Of a stretch of DNA of 5,318 nucleotides, positions 1 through 5,092 are shown in pieces. The notes under the pieces were generated by a model, which searched no databases, was not told the origin of the DNA, and saw only the letters and a program-made list of their open reading frames with translations. Within the stretch, counting starts at the first letter, position 1. The number at the start of each line of letters is the position of its first letter. A program made the translations under genes and the position numbers. Source of the DNA: Desulfurococcales archaeon (lineage in GTDB: Archaea; Thermoproteota; Thermoprotei_A; Sulfolobales; NBVN01); contig JAGGUC010000066.1 in assembly GCA_021158735.1 (NCBI GenBank), forward strand, positions 1 through 5,318, in the 5' to 3' direction.

Positions 1-359
1 ACTACAGGTTCCTCTTCCTGGGAATGATGCACTTCATGGATCTCTACAACTATGACGTCCAGAGGGTAATGAGGTGTAATATACACTACCTAATGCCTGA
101 CGGTAGGATAATACCGTTCTGCACCTTTAACGTACTTAATGAAGTATATAGGGATTACGTGCAGAAGAAGTACATGTTTACACTAGATGAATGGAGAAAA
201 ATGAAGGGTGAAGGCAGCGTAGGTGAGGCAGTAAAGTACAGGCGCAACCATGAATTAATTAAGAAATTAACATCGAGTGAAATTTACGTTAAGACGTACG
301 AGCCATTTATTAGTAAGTGGATTGACATGTACCCATGGCTTGCTGAAAGTAGTAAGTAA
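1..359 (+). CDS. tes: Radical SAM protein, C-terminal part; probable tetraether lipid synthase (Tes), 5' truncated by the window edge
   Basis: The frame is open from base 3 to TAA at 357-359, giving 118 C-terminal residues; the gene begins outside the window. Visible motifs are GMMHFMDLYNYDVQRV (residues 7-22), then RCNIHY (24-29) and PDGRIIPFCTFN (32-43). From memory, this Cys-x2-HY ... PDGR-x2-PFC arrangement is typical of the C-terminal domain of the MJ0619/Tes radical-SAM family, where conserved cysteines (here C25 and C40) are thought to serve an auxiliary Fe-S cluster. The catalytic CxxxCxxC motif would lie upstream and cannot be seen. Tes joins the ends of two archaeol isoprenoid chains by C-C bonds to make tetraether (GDGT) membrane lipids. 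A neighbouring geranylgeranyl reductase fits that role. Crenarchaea can carry several paralogues, so the family is more certain than the exact substrate. Confidence 0.72.
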   Translation, partial: YRFLFLGMMHFMDLYNYDVQRVMRCNIHYLMPDGRIIPFCTFNVLNEVYRDYVQKKYMFTLDEWRKMKGEGSVGEAVKYRRNHELIKKLTSSEIYVKTYEPFISKWIDMYPWLAESSK

Positions 360-370
360 TAAAACAACGT

Positions 371-377
371 ATTTTTC
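371..377 (+). terminator. Oligo-T candidate terminator of the radical-SAM gene
   Basis: Five consecutive T (372-376) lie 13 bp after the TAA of the radical-SAM gene, in the 54-bp spacer between convergent genes. Archaeal transcription commonly ends at such T-runs without a hairpin. A matching signal for the opposite gene is weaker: on the minus strand, TTTT at 397-400. Confidence 0.35.
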
Positions 378-413
378 AGCGGCTACTAACTTATTGAAAA
401 CAATTATTAATAA

Positions 414-1775
414 CTATGACTTAATCACTTTCGCCTTAAACTCACCCATAATTTGGTCTGATCGGGCTTTCCAAGACCTCCAGTGTACTGGGTCTTCAGG
501 GAATTTTAGGTAATGCTTCTTAATTACGTCCATGTACTTAGAGACAGCTCTTAACCTTAAAAGCAGGGAAGGCCTACTTAGCCCAGCCAGCAACCTCATT
601 GCCTTCTCAACGACACTAAGTTCAAGGTCCCCTCGCAGCGAAACTACATTAAGATCCTCTTCTTTAATTATCTTCTTACGCATACCATACTCTAAGTCGC
701 CATCACTTAAGTGTTGTAGGAACATTCTAAAAATGTCTAGCGCTGCCTGCTTGGCCCCATACCTCAACATGTAGCAAGTATTAGCACGCCATAATTTCTC
801 AGCAGAGCAAACCCCCTCACTTAGTGCTGATGCTACGGCTTCAGCAACGCAGTAGGCTGAGAGCATTGCTGAACCCTTCCCTCCACCATGAATGGGATTG
901 ACGGTGTAGGCTGCATCACCTATGACGGCAATACCGTTCCAAACAAGGGATGGTAGTGGGCGGCGGGTAGGTACTGGGGCACCTCCAGCTTCAATAAGTA
1001 CGCTATCCTTGAATGTACTGCGTGAGAGCACGTACTTATACAGCTGTAGCTTAGGGTGTGGATTGCCAACACCTCCCTGAACACCCAGTCCTACATTAAC
1101 GAAGCCGTCTGTTAATGAGTATGGGAAGAACCACCAGTACCCTCCCGGAGCTACTTTATTTGATACATATATCCGGAGTATTTCAGGCTCGTCAATAGGT
1201 TCCTTAAGCTTTCTGACCTCCCTATATGCTATGTTGGTGTCCTTCGGGTCTAACTCATCACTTACTGGCCACTCCCGCGGGCACTGTCTAGCTAGCACTC
1301 TAGCAACTCCAGTAGCATCAATAACTACCTTAGACCTCACCTTTCTAGTCCCTTTGCAGTCAGCAATAATCACACCTGCGACAGAGTTGTCACGTATAAT
1401 TAATTTAAGTGCTCTTGCCCTCTCCATAAACTCTATGCCGCCCTTAATAGCCTCAGTAATAAACTTCTGTGTATAAGTTACTCTATTTATTTCAAAGCCA
1501 TCACCCAAGACACGGTACCTTATGTCCTCAAGGGGTGAGTAAATATCTATTCCCTTCACTAAACCACTTAGCTCATTACCTGCTGGAGGAGGCACGCCAA
1601 GCTCATCTATGTGGTGCTTACCTATAGCGTCCCCGCATGGTTTGTCACCTACCCTTTCGAAAGACTTAATATCTAAGAGAAGCACCTTAAAGCCTCGATT
1701 ACGTAGGAAGTACGCTGCTGATGAACCAGCAATCCCAGCCCCTACTATGACTACATCATAGGATATCTCATTCAC
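414..1775 (-). CDS. Geranylgeranyl reductase family FAD-dependent oxidoreductase (digeranylgeranylglycerophospholipid reductase type)
   Basis: This 453-residue flavoprotein reduces the double bonds of geranylgeranyl chains in archaeal ether lipids at the membrane. The N-terminus has the FAD Rossmann motif GAGIAG (12-17), ending in an acidic residue (D35) after the second strand. KPCGDA (45-50) places a cysteine at 47, the position I recall as the redox-active Cys of the Sulfolobus enzyme. Later motifs are DATG (153-156), YWWFFP (213-218), the substrate-side signature of this family, and the second FAD motif VIGDAAYTVNP (284-294) followed by HGGGKGSAM. Length and motif order match crenarchaeal GGRs. 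The start is GTG at 1775, with GAGG (plus positions 1784-1787) 8 nt upstream; no ATG lies nearby in frame. The gene is monocistronic here, converging on the radical-SAM gene and divergent from a small unknown gene. Other polyprenyl substrates, such as quinone side chains, are possible. Confidence 0.92.
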   Translation of the reverse strand: MNEISYDVVIVGAGIAGSSAAYFLRNRGFKVLLLDIKSFERVGDKPCGDAIGKHHIDELGVPPPAGNELSGLVKGIDIYSPLEDIRYRVLGDGFEINRVTYTQKFITEAIKGGIEFMERARALKLIIRDNSVAGVIIADCKGTRKVRSKVVIDATGVARVLARQCPREWPVSDELDPKDTNIAYREVRKLKEPIDEPEILRIYVSNKVAPGGYWWFFPYSLTDGFVNVGLGVQGGVGNPHPKLQLYKYVLSRSTFKDSVLIEAGGAPVPTRRPLPSLVWNGIAVIGDAAYTVNPIHGGGKGSAMLSAYCVAEAVASALSEGVCSAEKLWRANTCYMLRYGAKQAALDIFRMFLQHLSDGDLEYGMRKKIIKEEDLNVVSLRGDLELSVVEKAMRLLAGLSRPSLLLRLRAVSKYMDVIKKHYLKFPEDPVHWRSWKARSDQIMGEFKAKVIKS

Positions 1776-1783
1776 TGTGAACG

Positions 1784-1822
1784 CCTCAAGAGAAGGTTAG
1801 GAGTAAATAATTAAATTTTCCT
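1784..1822 (-). promoter_or_regulatory. Promoter and Shine-Dalgarno of the reductase gene
   Basis: On the minus strand GAGG (1787-1784) sits 8 nt before the GTG start. About 25-35 nt further upstream is an AT block (1803-1822) that reads GGAAAATTTAATTATTTA. It is a plausible BRE/TATA element giving a start near 1786 and a leader of about 10 nt. The exact box is not certain. Confidence 0.45.
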
Positions 1823-1828
1823 AAAATT

Positions 1829-1850
1829 CTTATAAGGTGTGCAGTAGGTG
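1829..1850 (+). promoter_or_regulatory. Promoter and AGGTG signal of the 1860-2150 gene
   Basis: CTTATAAG (1829-1836) is a symmetric TATA-like box. Initiation 25-27 bp downstream would fall at about 1858-1860, on the GTG proposed as the start. AGGTG (1846-1850) is also present 9 nt before that GTG. If transcription starts at 1860 the mRNA is leaderless; if it starts further up, from the AT block at 1810-1820, the AGGTG acts as ribosome-binding site. Because CTTATAAG is palindromic it could serve both directions. Confidence 0.45.
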
Positions 1851-1859
1851 GTGAGTGCT

Positions 1860-2150
1860 GTGGCGGCTGAGTGCGTATTTATAATAAATTTACAGAATGT
1901 AAGGAAACAGCCCGAGGAGGTTTGCCAGATAATTAAAAACAAATTCAATGAACTCCTAAACTTTGGTCACAGTAAGTTTAAGTTCATAATAGTTACTGGC
2001 AAGGACTTGAGCGATTGGATCGACTATGTTAGATGCATTATTGAGTACAACATATCTGCAACTATTACCATAGACCAGATGAATGAGTTAAGTGAAGAAG
2101 TTGCAGAGAACGCTACTAGTGTGTCAGACTTCTTGCTAATTAAGACATAA
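1860..2150 (+). CDS. Hypothetical protein, about 97 residues
   Basis: I do not recognise this protein. The sequence suggests alternating strands and helices: strand CVFIINL, a helix around PEEVCQIIKNKFNELL, strand FKFIIVTG, a helix DLSDWIDYVRCIIEYN, strand SATITID and a last acidic helix. That is a small three-layer alpha/beta fold without transmembrane segments or a signal peptide. It has three cysteines, but no CxxC pair or other metal motif. In-frame GTG codons also occur at 1848 and 1851. I prefer GTG 1860 because AGGTG at 1846-1850 is then 9 nt upstream and the TATA-like box at 1829-1836 would initiate transcription there. The gene is divergent from the reductase and separated by about 130 bp from the zinc-finger operon. 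It may share a control region with the reductase, but nothing visible ties it to lipid synthesis. Confidence 0.7.
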   Translation: MAAECVFIINLQNVRKQPEEVCQIIKNKFNELLNFGHSKFKFIIVTGKDLSDWIDYVRCIIEYNISATITIDQMNELSEEVAENATSVSDFLLIKT

Positions 2151-2154
2151 TCAC

Positions 2155-2217
2155 TCAGTAGTGGGTCCCCGTCGCTCCATCTACATCACATATCAGAGGG
2201 TGTCGTCAGGTCATCCC
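2155..2217 (-). ncRNA. Candidate C/D box guide sRNA
   Basis: On the minus strand the order is C box GGGATGA (2217-2211, one mismatch to RUGAUGA), a 14-nt guide, D' box CTGA (2196-2193), a 3-nt spacer, C' box GTGATGT (2189-2183, one mismatch), a 24-nt guide and D box CTGA (2158-2155). This is the C-D'-C'-D layout of archaeal 2'-O-methylation guide RNAs. The 3-nt D'-C' spacer is typical, and total length (63 nt) is only slightly above usual. The segment is conspicuously GC-rich in an AT-rich intergenic region, as structural RNAs of thermophiles often are. Weak points are two imperfect C boxes, a second guide longer than the usual ~12 nt, no obvious terminal stem and no strong TATA box. The first guide shares an 8-nt complement, GTCGTCAG, with a conserved 16S stretch I remember, which is too short to name a target. 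Confidence 0.4.
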
Positions 2218-2238
2218 GGAAGTACTTTAGACTTACCA

Positions 2239-2274
2239 ACTTAATAACTTATCCTAAGATCCCTAGTAGAGGTG
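2239..2274 (+). promoter_or_regulatory. Promoter and GAGGTG ribosome-binding site that fix the zinc-finger start
   Basis: An AT-rich TATA-like stretch, CTTAATAACTTAT (2239-2251), precedes a strong Shine-Dalgarno GAGGTG (2269-2274). The latter is fully complementary to the archaeal 16S 3' end and lies 7 nt before CTG 2282. No ATG, GTG or TTG is at the correct distance in the zinc-finger reading frame, so the site points to a non-standard start. Confidence 0.55.
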
Positions 2275-2281
2275 TTTTAAA

Positions 2282-2590
2282 CTGATTTGTGAGGTCTGCG
2301 AGGAGCATGAGGCAGTAGGGAGATGTAGTATATGTGGTAGGTGGGCGTGTAGCAGGCACCTAGTAGAGGGTGTGTGCGCTATTTGCAGGAGCCTCATGTG
2401 TAGTATATGCGGTCAGCAACTGTCTGTAAGTAGATGCGTTATCTGCGGCAGGCTGATCTGCAGAAACTGCTCTGTCGAGCTCCAGCCCGGAATCAGAGTA
2501 TGTGTTAATTGTTATGGTGATCTAGACAAAATTGTGAGGAGATACCCGTCACTTACCTACTTGACCAGGTATCTCTCAAGGAAAGCTTAA
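2282..2590 (+). CDS. Tandem cross-brace zinc-finger protein, 102 residues, apparent CTG start
   Basis: The protein is dominated by 15 Cys and one His ligand in two successive modules. Module 1 has C3, C6, C15, C18, C23, H26, C32, C35; module 2 has C40, C43, C52, C55, C60, C63, C74, C77. The first six ligands have identical spacing in both (2-8-2-4-2), so the protein is an internal duplication likely to bind four zinc ions. The spacing resembles AN1, HIT or B-box cross-brace fingers, which mostly mediate protein or nucleic-acid contacts. A basic tail (RRYPSLTYLTRYLSRKA) follows. The frame is open only from 2270. The first ATG, GTG or TTG in frame is GTG 2372, which would remove nearly all of module 1. 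CTG 2282, 7 nt after GAGGTG, is the best start; ATT 2285 is the alternative. It is the first gene of a probable operon with the next gene and dtdA. Partner and function are unknown. Confidence 0.8.
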   Translation: MICEVCEEHEAVGRCSICGRWACSRHLVEGVCAICRSLMCSICGQQLSVSRCVICGRLICRNCSVELQPGIRVCVNCYGDLDKIVRRYPSLTYLTRYLSRKA

Positions 2591-2613
2591 ATTGCTGTTT
2601 TAAAGGGTTTAGC

Positions 2614-2619
2614 AGGTGG
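2614..2619 (+). promoter_or_regulatory. Shine-Dalgarno AGGTGG that decides the start of the next gene
   Basis: AGGTGG is 5-6 nt before GTG 2625. The earlier in-frame GTG at 2616 lies inside this site and so is less likely to be the start. A TATA-like CTTAAATT at 2585-2592 would place a leaderless start near 2616, which is the argument for the longer form. Confidence 0.5.
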
Positions 2620-2624
2620 CTGGC

Positions 2625-3149
2625 GTGTTATTTAGTGAGGGTAAGGAAGTAGTAAAGAACGTAATCAGCAGGTATGAAGGCATTAGAAGGGAGGCTGTCA
2701 AGAAGCTACCCCAGTCTAAGTCAGTGGTATTTAATGTAATTGCGGACATAATGTATAGAGTTGAGAAAGCGCTGGAGTATCTGAGTGAGTTAGAAAAAAC
2801 CGTGGGTGTTGTTGTCGGGCAGGCGAAGAAAGTATGTGGTAACTTGTATTTGATTAAGACGGAATCTACTGCGTCAGTACTAAAACTCAAGCCTGCGCAG
2901 TCACTTACTTATGACGGAAGAAGTAACAGTATCTTTTTATCAAATGGTTCGATTAGTGTATCTATACAGGGGGTGGTTATTAAATTTGTTTTTAGGGGAA
3001 GGGAACTCCAGGTTAATTACAGCAACCTGAATGATGCTTCAACTAAGGCAGATGTGGTTAAGGCGGTAGCTAGGTACGTCATTGATCTTGCTGATAGGTT
3101 GCAGCTGATTATAGAGCAGTGTGCTAAACAGCATAATATCAGGATCTAG
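2625..3149 (+). CDS. Hypothetical protein, about 174 residues, helical with a central beta domain
   Basis: I do not recognise this family. The N-terminal third is a charged helical region with coiled-coil character (GKEVVKNVISRYEGIRREAV, then a helix around IADIMYRVEKALEYLSELEK). The middle is beta-rich, with short strands such as GNLYLIKT, SIFLSNG, SISVSIQG and VVIKFVFRG separated by turns. The C-terminal part is again a long helix (KADVVKAVARYVIDLADRLQ) ending near a cysteine. There are two cysteines in all, no metal motif, no signal peptide and no membrane segment, so it is probably a soluble cytoplasmic protein, perhaps an oligomer. GTG 2625 is chosen because AGGTGG precedes it; GTG 2616 would add three residues. 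The gene starts about 34 bp after the zinc-finger stop and ends 36 bp before dtdA, so all three are probably co-transcribed. A link to translation is inference from position only. Confidence 0.75.
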   Translation: MLFSEGKEVVKNVISRYEGIRREAVKKLPQSKSVVFNVIADIMYRVEKALEYLSELEKTVGVVVGQAKKVCGNLYLIKTESTASVLKLKPAQSLTYDGRSNSIFLSNGSISVSIQGVVIKFVFRGRELQVNYSNLNDASTKADVVKAVARYVIDLADRLQLIIEQCAKQHNIRI

Positions 3150-3171
3150 CTTAGTTGCATTACAGTGTAGT

Positions 3172-3176
3172 AGGTG
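3172..3176 (+). promoter_or_regulatory. Shine-Dalgarno AGGTG of dtdA
   Basis: AGGTG lies 9 nt before TTG 3186 in the spacer after the preceding stop codon. No convincing TATA box occurs in this 36-bp spacer, which supports co-transcription with the upstream genes. Confidence 0.5.
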
Positions 3177-3185
3177 CTGAGTGAA

Positions 3186-4034
3186 TTGATAGGCCTCGTA
3201 TATAGTATGCGTGATCCTGCAGGTTCGGGAATAGCTAATTACATTATACATCACTTTACGTGCGAGGAACTTGAAGTTCCCGGAGCTTATGGTGCTGTAT
3301 ATGTTAAGGAACTAAAATCTATATTAGCTGGTTTTAGTGAGGATGTAATATACTTTGATTTTCTCGATGAGCGTCTTGACGTAGACTTCTATATAATCCT
3401 ATCCAGGCACTCAGCAGAGTCTGGTATTAAGTCATTAACAGTACATCATACAGGCAATCCATACGGCAAGGCGAGCTTTGGCGGGAAGCCCTATGAACTA
3501 AGTATAGCGAACCCACCTATCACTAAATTACTCCTGGTTAAGCTTAGTGAGCTAGCTGATAGGCACGGTTTGTCAGATTTTCAAGTAGTTTATGAGGCTA
3601 CACATCATGGACCAACTAACTTGAGGAGGCCGCTAACATTTATTGAAATAGGCTCAAGTGTTAGTGAGTGGAAAATGCAAAAAGCACATGAAGTTGTAGG
3701 GGAGTCAGTAGCTGAGGCAATCAGGAACTACCTTAGTAGTGGAGAATTTGCATGCATTGGCTCCGTAGGGTTTGGGGGACAGCACTACTCTTCAGCATTT
3801 ACTAAGAGAGCACTGAGTACGGATGAGTGTTATGGACACATAATTCCGAGGTACGCTATTAAGATGCTCAAGAATGAAGAGCCTGGTATGATGAAATACG
3901 TTTTTGAGCAGGCAATTACTAAAAATTCAGTCAGAATAGTCAAAGCTGTCGCCCTCAAAAAACTGAGCAGAGCAGTTAAGGACACTATTAAGGAGCTGGC
4001 GGAAGGGCTAGGTATTGAATTGATTGTAGACTGA
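3186..4034 (+). CDS. dtdA: D-aminoacyl-tRNA deacylase, archaeal/plant type (DtdA, GEK1-like)
   Basis: DtdA is a zinc-dependent cytoplasmic enzyme that hydrolyses D-amino acids from mischarged tRNAs, a translation quality-control step. The sequence spans the whole family. Counted from TTG 3186, it has an N-terminal LVYSMRDPAGSG, SRHSAESG (74-81) followed by SLTVHHTGN (83-91), EATHHGP (137-143), FIEIGSS (152-158) and GFGGQHYSS (195-203). These His/Glu-rich blocks are the conserved zinc-site and active-site motifs of the family. The length (282 residues) is normal. A start at GTG 3174 is possible, but that codon lies inside AGGTG (3172-3176). TTG 3186, 9 nt downstream, gives MIGLVYS, which aligns better with the Sulfolobus N-terminus as I remember it (an M, then about three residues before LVYS). 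It is the third gene of the zinc-finger operon; pyrH follows after 56 bp. Confidence 0.94.
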   Translation: MIGLVYSMRDPAGSGIANYIIHHFTCEELEVPGAYGAVYVKELKSILAGFSEDVIYFDFLDERLDVDFYIILSRHSAESGIKSLTVHHTGNPYGKASFGGKPYELSIANPPITKLLLVKLSELADRHGLSDFQVVYEATHHGPTNLRRPLTFIEIGSSVSEWKMQKAHEVVGESVAEAIRNYLSSGEFACIGSVGFGGQHYSSAFTKRALSTDECYGHIIPRYAIKMLKNEEPGMMKYVFEQAITKNSVRIVKAVALKKLSRAVKDTIKELAEGLGIELIVD

Positions 4035-4059
4035 CATCACATGACTAGTACTGGGTATT

Positions 4060-4070
4060 TTAGGTATAAC
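4060..4070 (+). promoter_or_regulatory. Possible TATA box of pyrH
   Basis: TTAGGTATAAC has a TATA core at 4065-4068, about 25 bp before ATG 4091, the distance expected for a leaderless transcript starting at that ATG. The match is short, and read-through from dtdA is equally possible. Confidence 0.35.
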
Positions 4071-4090
4071 GTCATTAATTTTGTATAGGT

Positions 4091-4792
4091 ATGTATGGGG
4101 GTCAGGAAGTGGCCAAAGTGGTAATTAAGGTCACGGGAAAGCTATTTGCTCAAGGGAATGAGGGAATTGTTAAGGATTTTGCATCAGTCATCATAAACTG
4201 CATTACTAGAGGGAATAGAATAGCTGTTGTGACGGGTGGAGGACCTACAGCTAGGTCGTACATACAGTTTGGTAGCAAGCTAGGACTCAGTAACGCAGTG
4301 CTTGATCTGCTAGGTATTGAGTCATCAAGATTAAATGCACTCGTCTTTGCTGCTCTTTTAGGAGATTACAGCTACCTCCCAATTCCTAGAAGTATAAATG
4401 AATTCATGATGGCTTGGTCGACCGGGAAAGTAGTTGTGCTTGGTGGTCTCCAGCCTGGGCAGTCGACCAATGCTGTAGCTGCAATCGTAGCCGATATAGT
4501 AGGTGCTGACTTATTAATTAACGCTACAAATGTTGATGGTGTATACGATAAAGACCCTAAGACATATCCTGATGCACGTCTGCTCAAAACAGTTAAGATT
4601 GAGGAATTAGAAAGAATACTGGCTGAGCAGGCATCAAAACCTGGAAGATATGAATTGCTTGATAAGGTCGCACTAAACATAATTCGCAGGTCGAAAATTA
4701 AGACAGTGTTTATTAATGCGTTTAAAATAGACCAGGTGGAGGCAGCACTAAGTAAAAGGGAAGACATTGGTACTCAGATAGTTTTTAAGTAA
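4091..4792 (+). CDS. pyrH: Uridylate (UMP) kinase, archaeal type
   Basis: PyrH phosphorylates UMP to UDP with ATP in the cytoplasm, a step of pyrimidine nucleotide supply. It belongs to the amino-acid kinase fold. Visible motifs are VIKVTGK (11-17, phosphate-binding lysines), VVTGGGPTAR (46-55, nucleotide loop), DLLGIESSRLNA (72-83, UMP side), GGLQPGQST (118-126) and ATNVDGVYDKDP (145-156, nucleotide-binding loop). PGRYELLD (184-191) and a final beta-strand region complete the fold. At 233 residues it is full length, slightly longer at the N-terminus than the Sulfolobus enzyme. ATG 4091 sits about 25 bp after a TATA-like box and may be leaderless. GTG 4109, preceded by GGGGGT at 4097-4102, would give MAKVVIKVTGK, closer to family length, and is a real alternative. 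The gene follows dtdA by 56 bp and precedes a tRNA gene. Confidence 0.95.
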   Translation: MYGGQEVAKVVIKVTGKLFAQGNEGIVKDFASVIINCITRGNRIAVVTGGGPTARSYIQFGSKLGLSNAVLDLLGIESSRLNALVFAALLGDYSYLPIPRSINEFMMAWSTGKVVVLGGLQPGQSTNAVAAIVADIVGADLLINATNVDGVYDKDPKTYPDARLLKTVKIEELERILAEQASKPGRYELLDKVALNIIRRSKIKTVFINAFKIDQVEAALSKREDIGTQIVFK

Positions 4793-4815
4793 CACTTTAT
4801 AAGTAAGACAGCCCA

Positions 4816-4827
4816 GGAAATATTTAA
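4816..4827 (+). promoter_or_regulatory. Promoter of the tRNA-Leu gene
   Basis: GGAAATATTTAA combines a purine-rich BRE-like start with a TATTTA core centred near 4823. Initiation about 26 bp downstream falls at about 4850, 3 nt before the mature tRNA 5' end. A second TATA-like CTTTATAAG lies at 4796-4804, just after the pyrH stop. Confidence 0.6.
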
Positions 4828-4852
4828 CCCCTCTTAGTATTAATTCTTTGGT

Positions 4853-4965
4853 GCGGGGGTGCCCGAGCTAGGTCAAAGGGGGCGGGCTCAAGACCTTCCG
4901 GCTTCAGCAGGTTAGAGACCCGCTGGCGAAGGCCTGCGTGGGTTCGAATCCCACCCCCCGCACCA
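4853..4965 (+). tRNA. tRNA-Leu (anticodon CAA), with intron and encoded CCA
   Basis: The acceptor stem GCGGGGG (4853-4859) pairs perfectly with CCCCCGC (4955-4961), followed by discriminator A and an encoded CCA (4963-4965). The D stem is CCC/GGG (4862-4864 with 4878-4880). The anticodon stem GCGGG (4882-4886) pairs with CCCGC (4919-4923) across a 25-nt intron. The anticodon is CAA (4889-4891), with U33 at 4888 and G37 at 4892. The T arm is GTGGG, TTCGAAT, CCCAC (4938-4954). The 14-nt variable region (4924-4937) is long, as in class II tRNAs, consistent with leucine; this tRNA reads UUG codons. All stems are intact, so it should be functional after splicing. Without CCA the gene ends at 4962. 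Confidence 0.96.
4893..4917 (+). other. Archaeal tRNA intron (25 nt, position 37/38) in a bulge-helix-bulge
   Basis: Removing 4893-4917 restores a normal 7-nt anticodon loop. The junctions form a bulge-helix-bulge: two identical 3-nt bulges AGA (4891-4893 and 4916-4918), each cut as AG^A. They flank a 4-bp central helix, CUCA (4887-4890) with UUAG (4912-4915), which has one C-U mismatch opposite the first anticodon base. An inner CCU/AGG helix follows. This is the substrate of the archaeal splicing endonuclease EndA. Because GA occurs at both junctions, the boundary could be shifted by one base without changing the product. Confidence 0.9.
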
Positions 4966-5075
4966 TAGCTTACTTTACTAAGGTGGGAAATAGTTTGGTA
5001 TTGAAAGAGATTTCAGGTTGTGGAAAATAAGCTCGTTAAAAAAGTAAAAATAATTCTGTACAAACTTTTATTAGG

Positions 5076-5091
5076 TGTTCATGGTTGAACA
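5076..5091. repeat. Inverted repeat TGTTCA-TGGT-TGAACA
   Basis: This is a perfect 6-bp inverted repeat with a 4-bp centre, in the AT-rich spacer between the tRNA and the ribbon-helix-helix gene. It could be an operator half-site pair or a short hairpin; nothing shows which. Confidence 0.5.
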
Positions 5092-5092
5092 A

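Noticed and set aside
277..513. Frame on the + strand running from the radical-SAM gene into the reductase 3' end
   Set aside because: It spans two convergent genes in the wrong frame and shows no family motif or start signal.
532..774. Open frame on the + strand inside the reductase gene, and a similar one at 1231-1476
   Set aside because: Both are antisense to well-conserved reductase coding sequence, with no ribosome-binding site and low-complexity translations; they are shadow frames.
4372..4767. 131-codon frame on the minus strand within pyrH, with similar minus-strand frames at 2609-2890 and 3039-3254
   Set aside because: They lie opposite convincing coding sequences, and their Ser/Leu/Thr-rich translations are what antisense of such genes gives.
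4980..5040. AGGTGG at 4980-4985 followed by a 15-codon GTG-started frame after the tRNA
   Set aside because: It is very short, has no recognisable product and is AT-biased; the Shine-Dalgarno match overlaps the start codon and may be chance.
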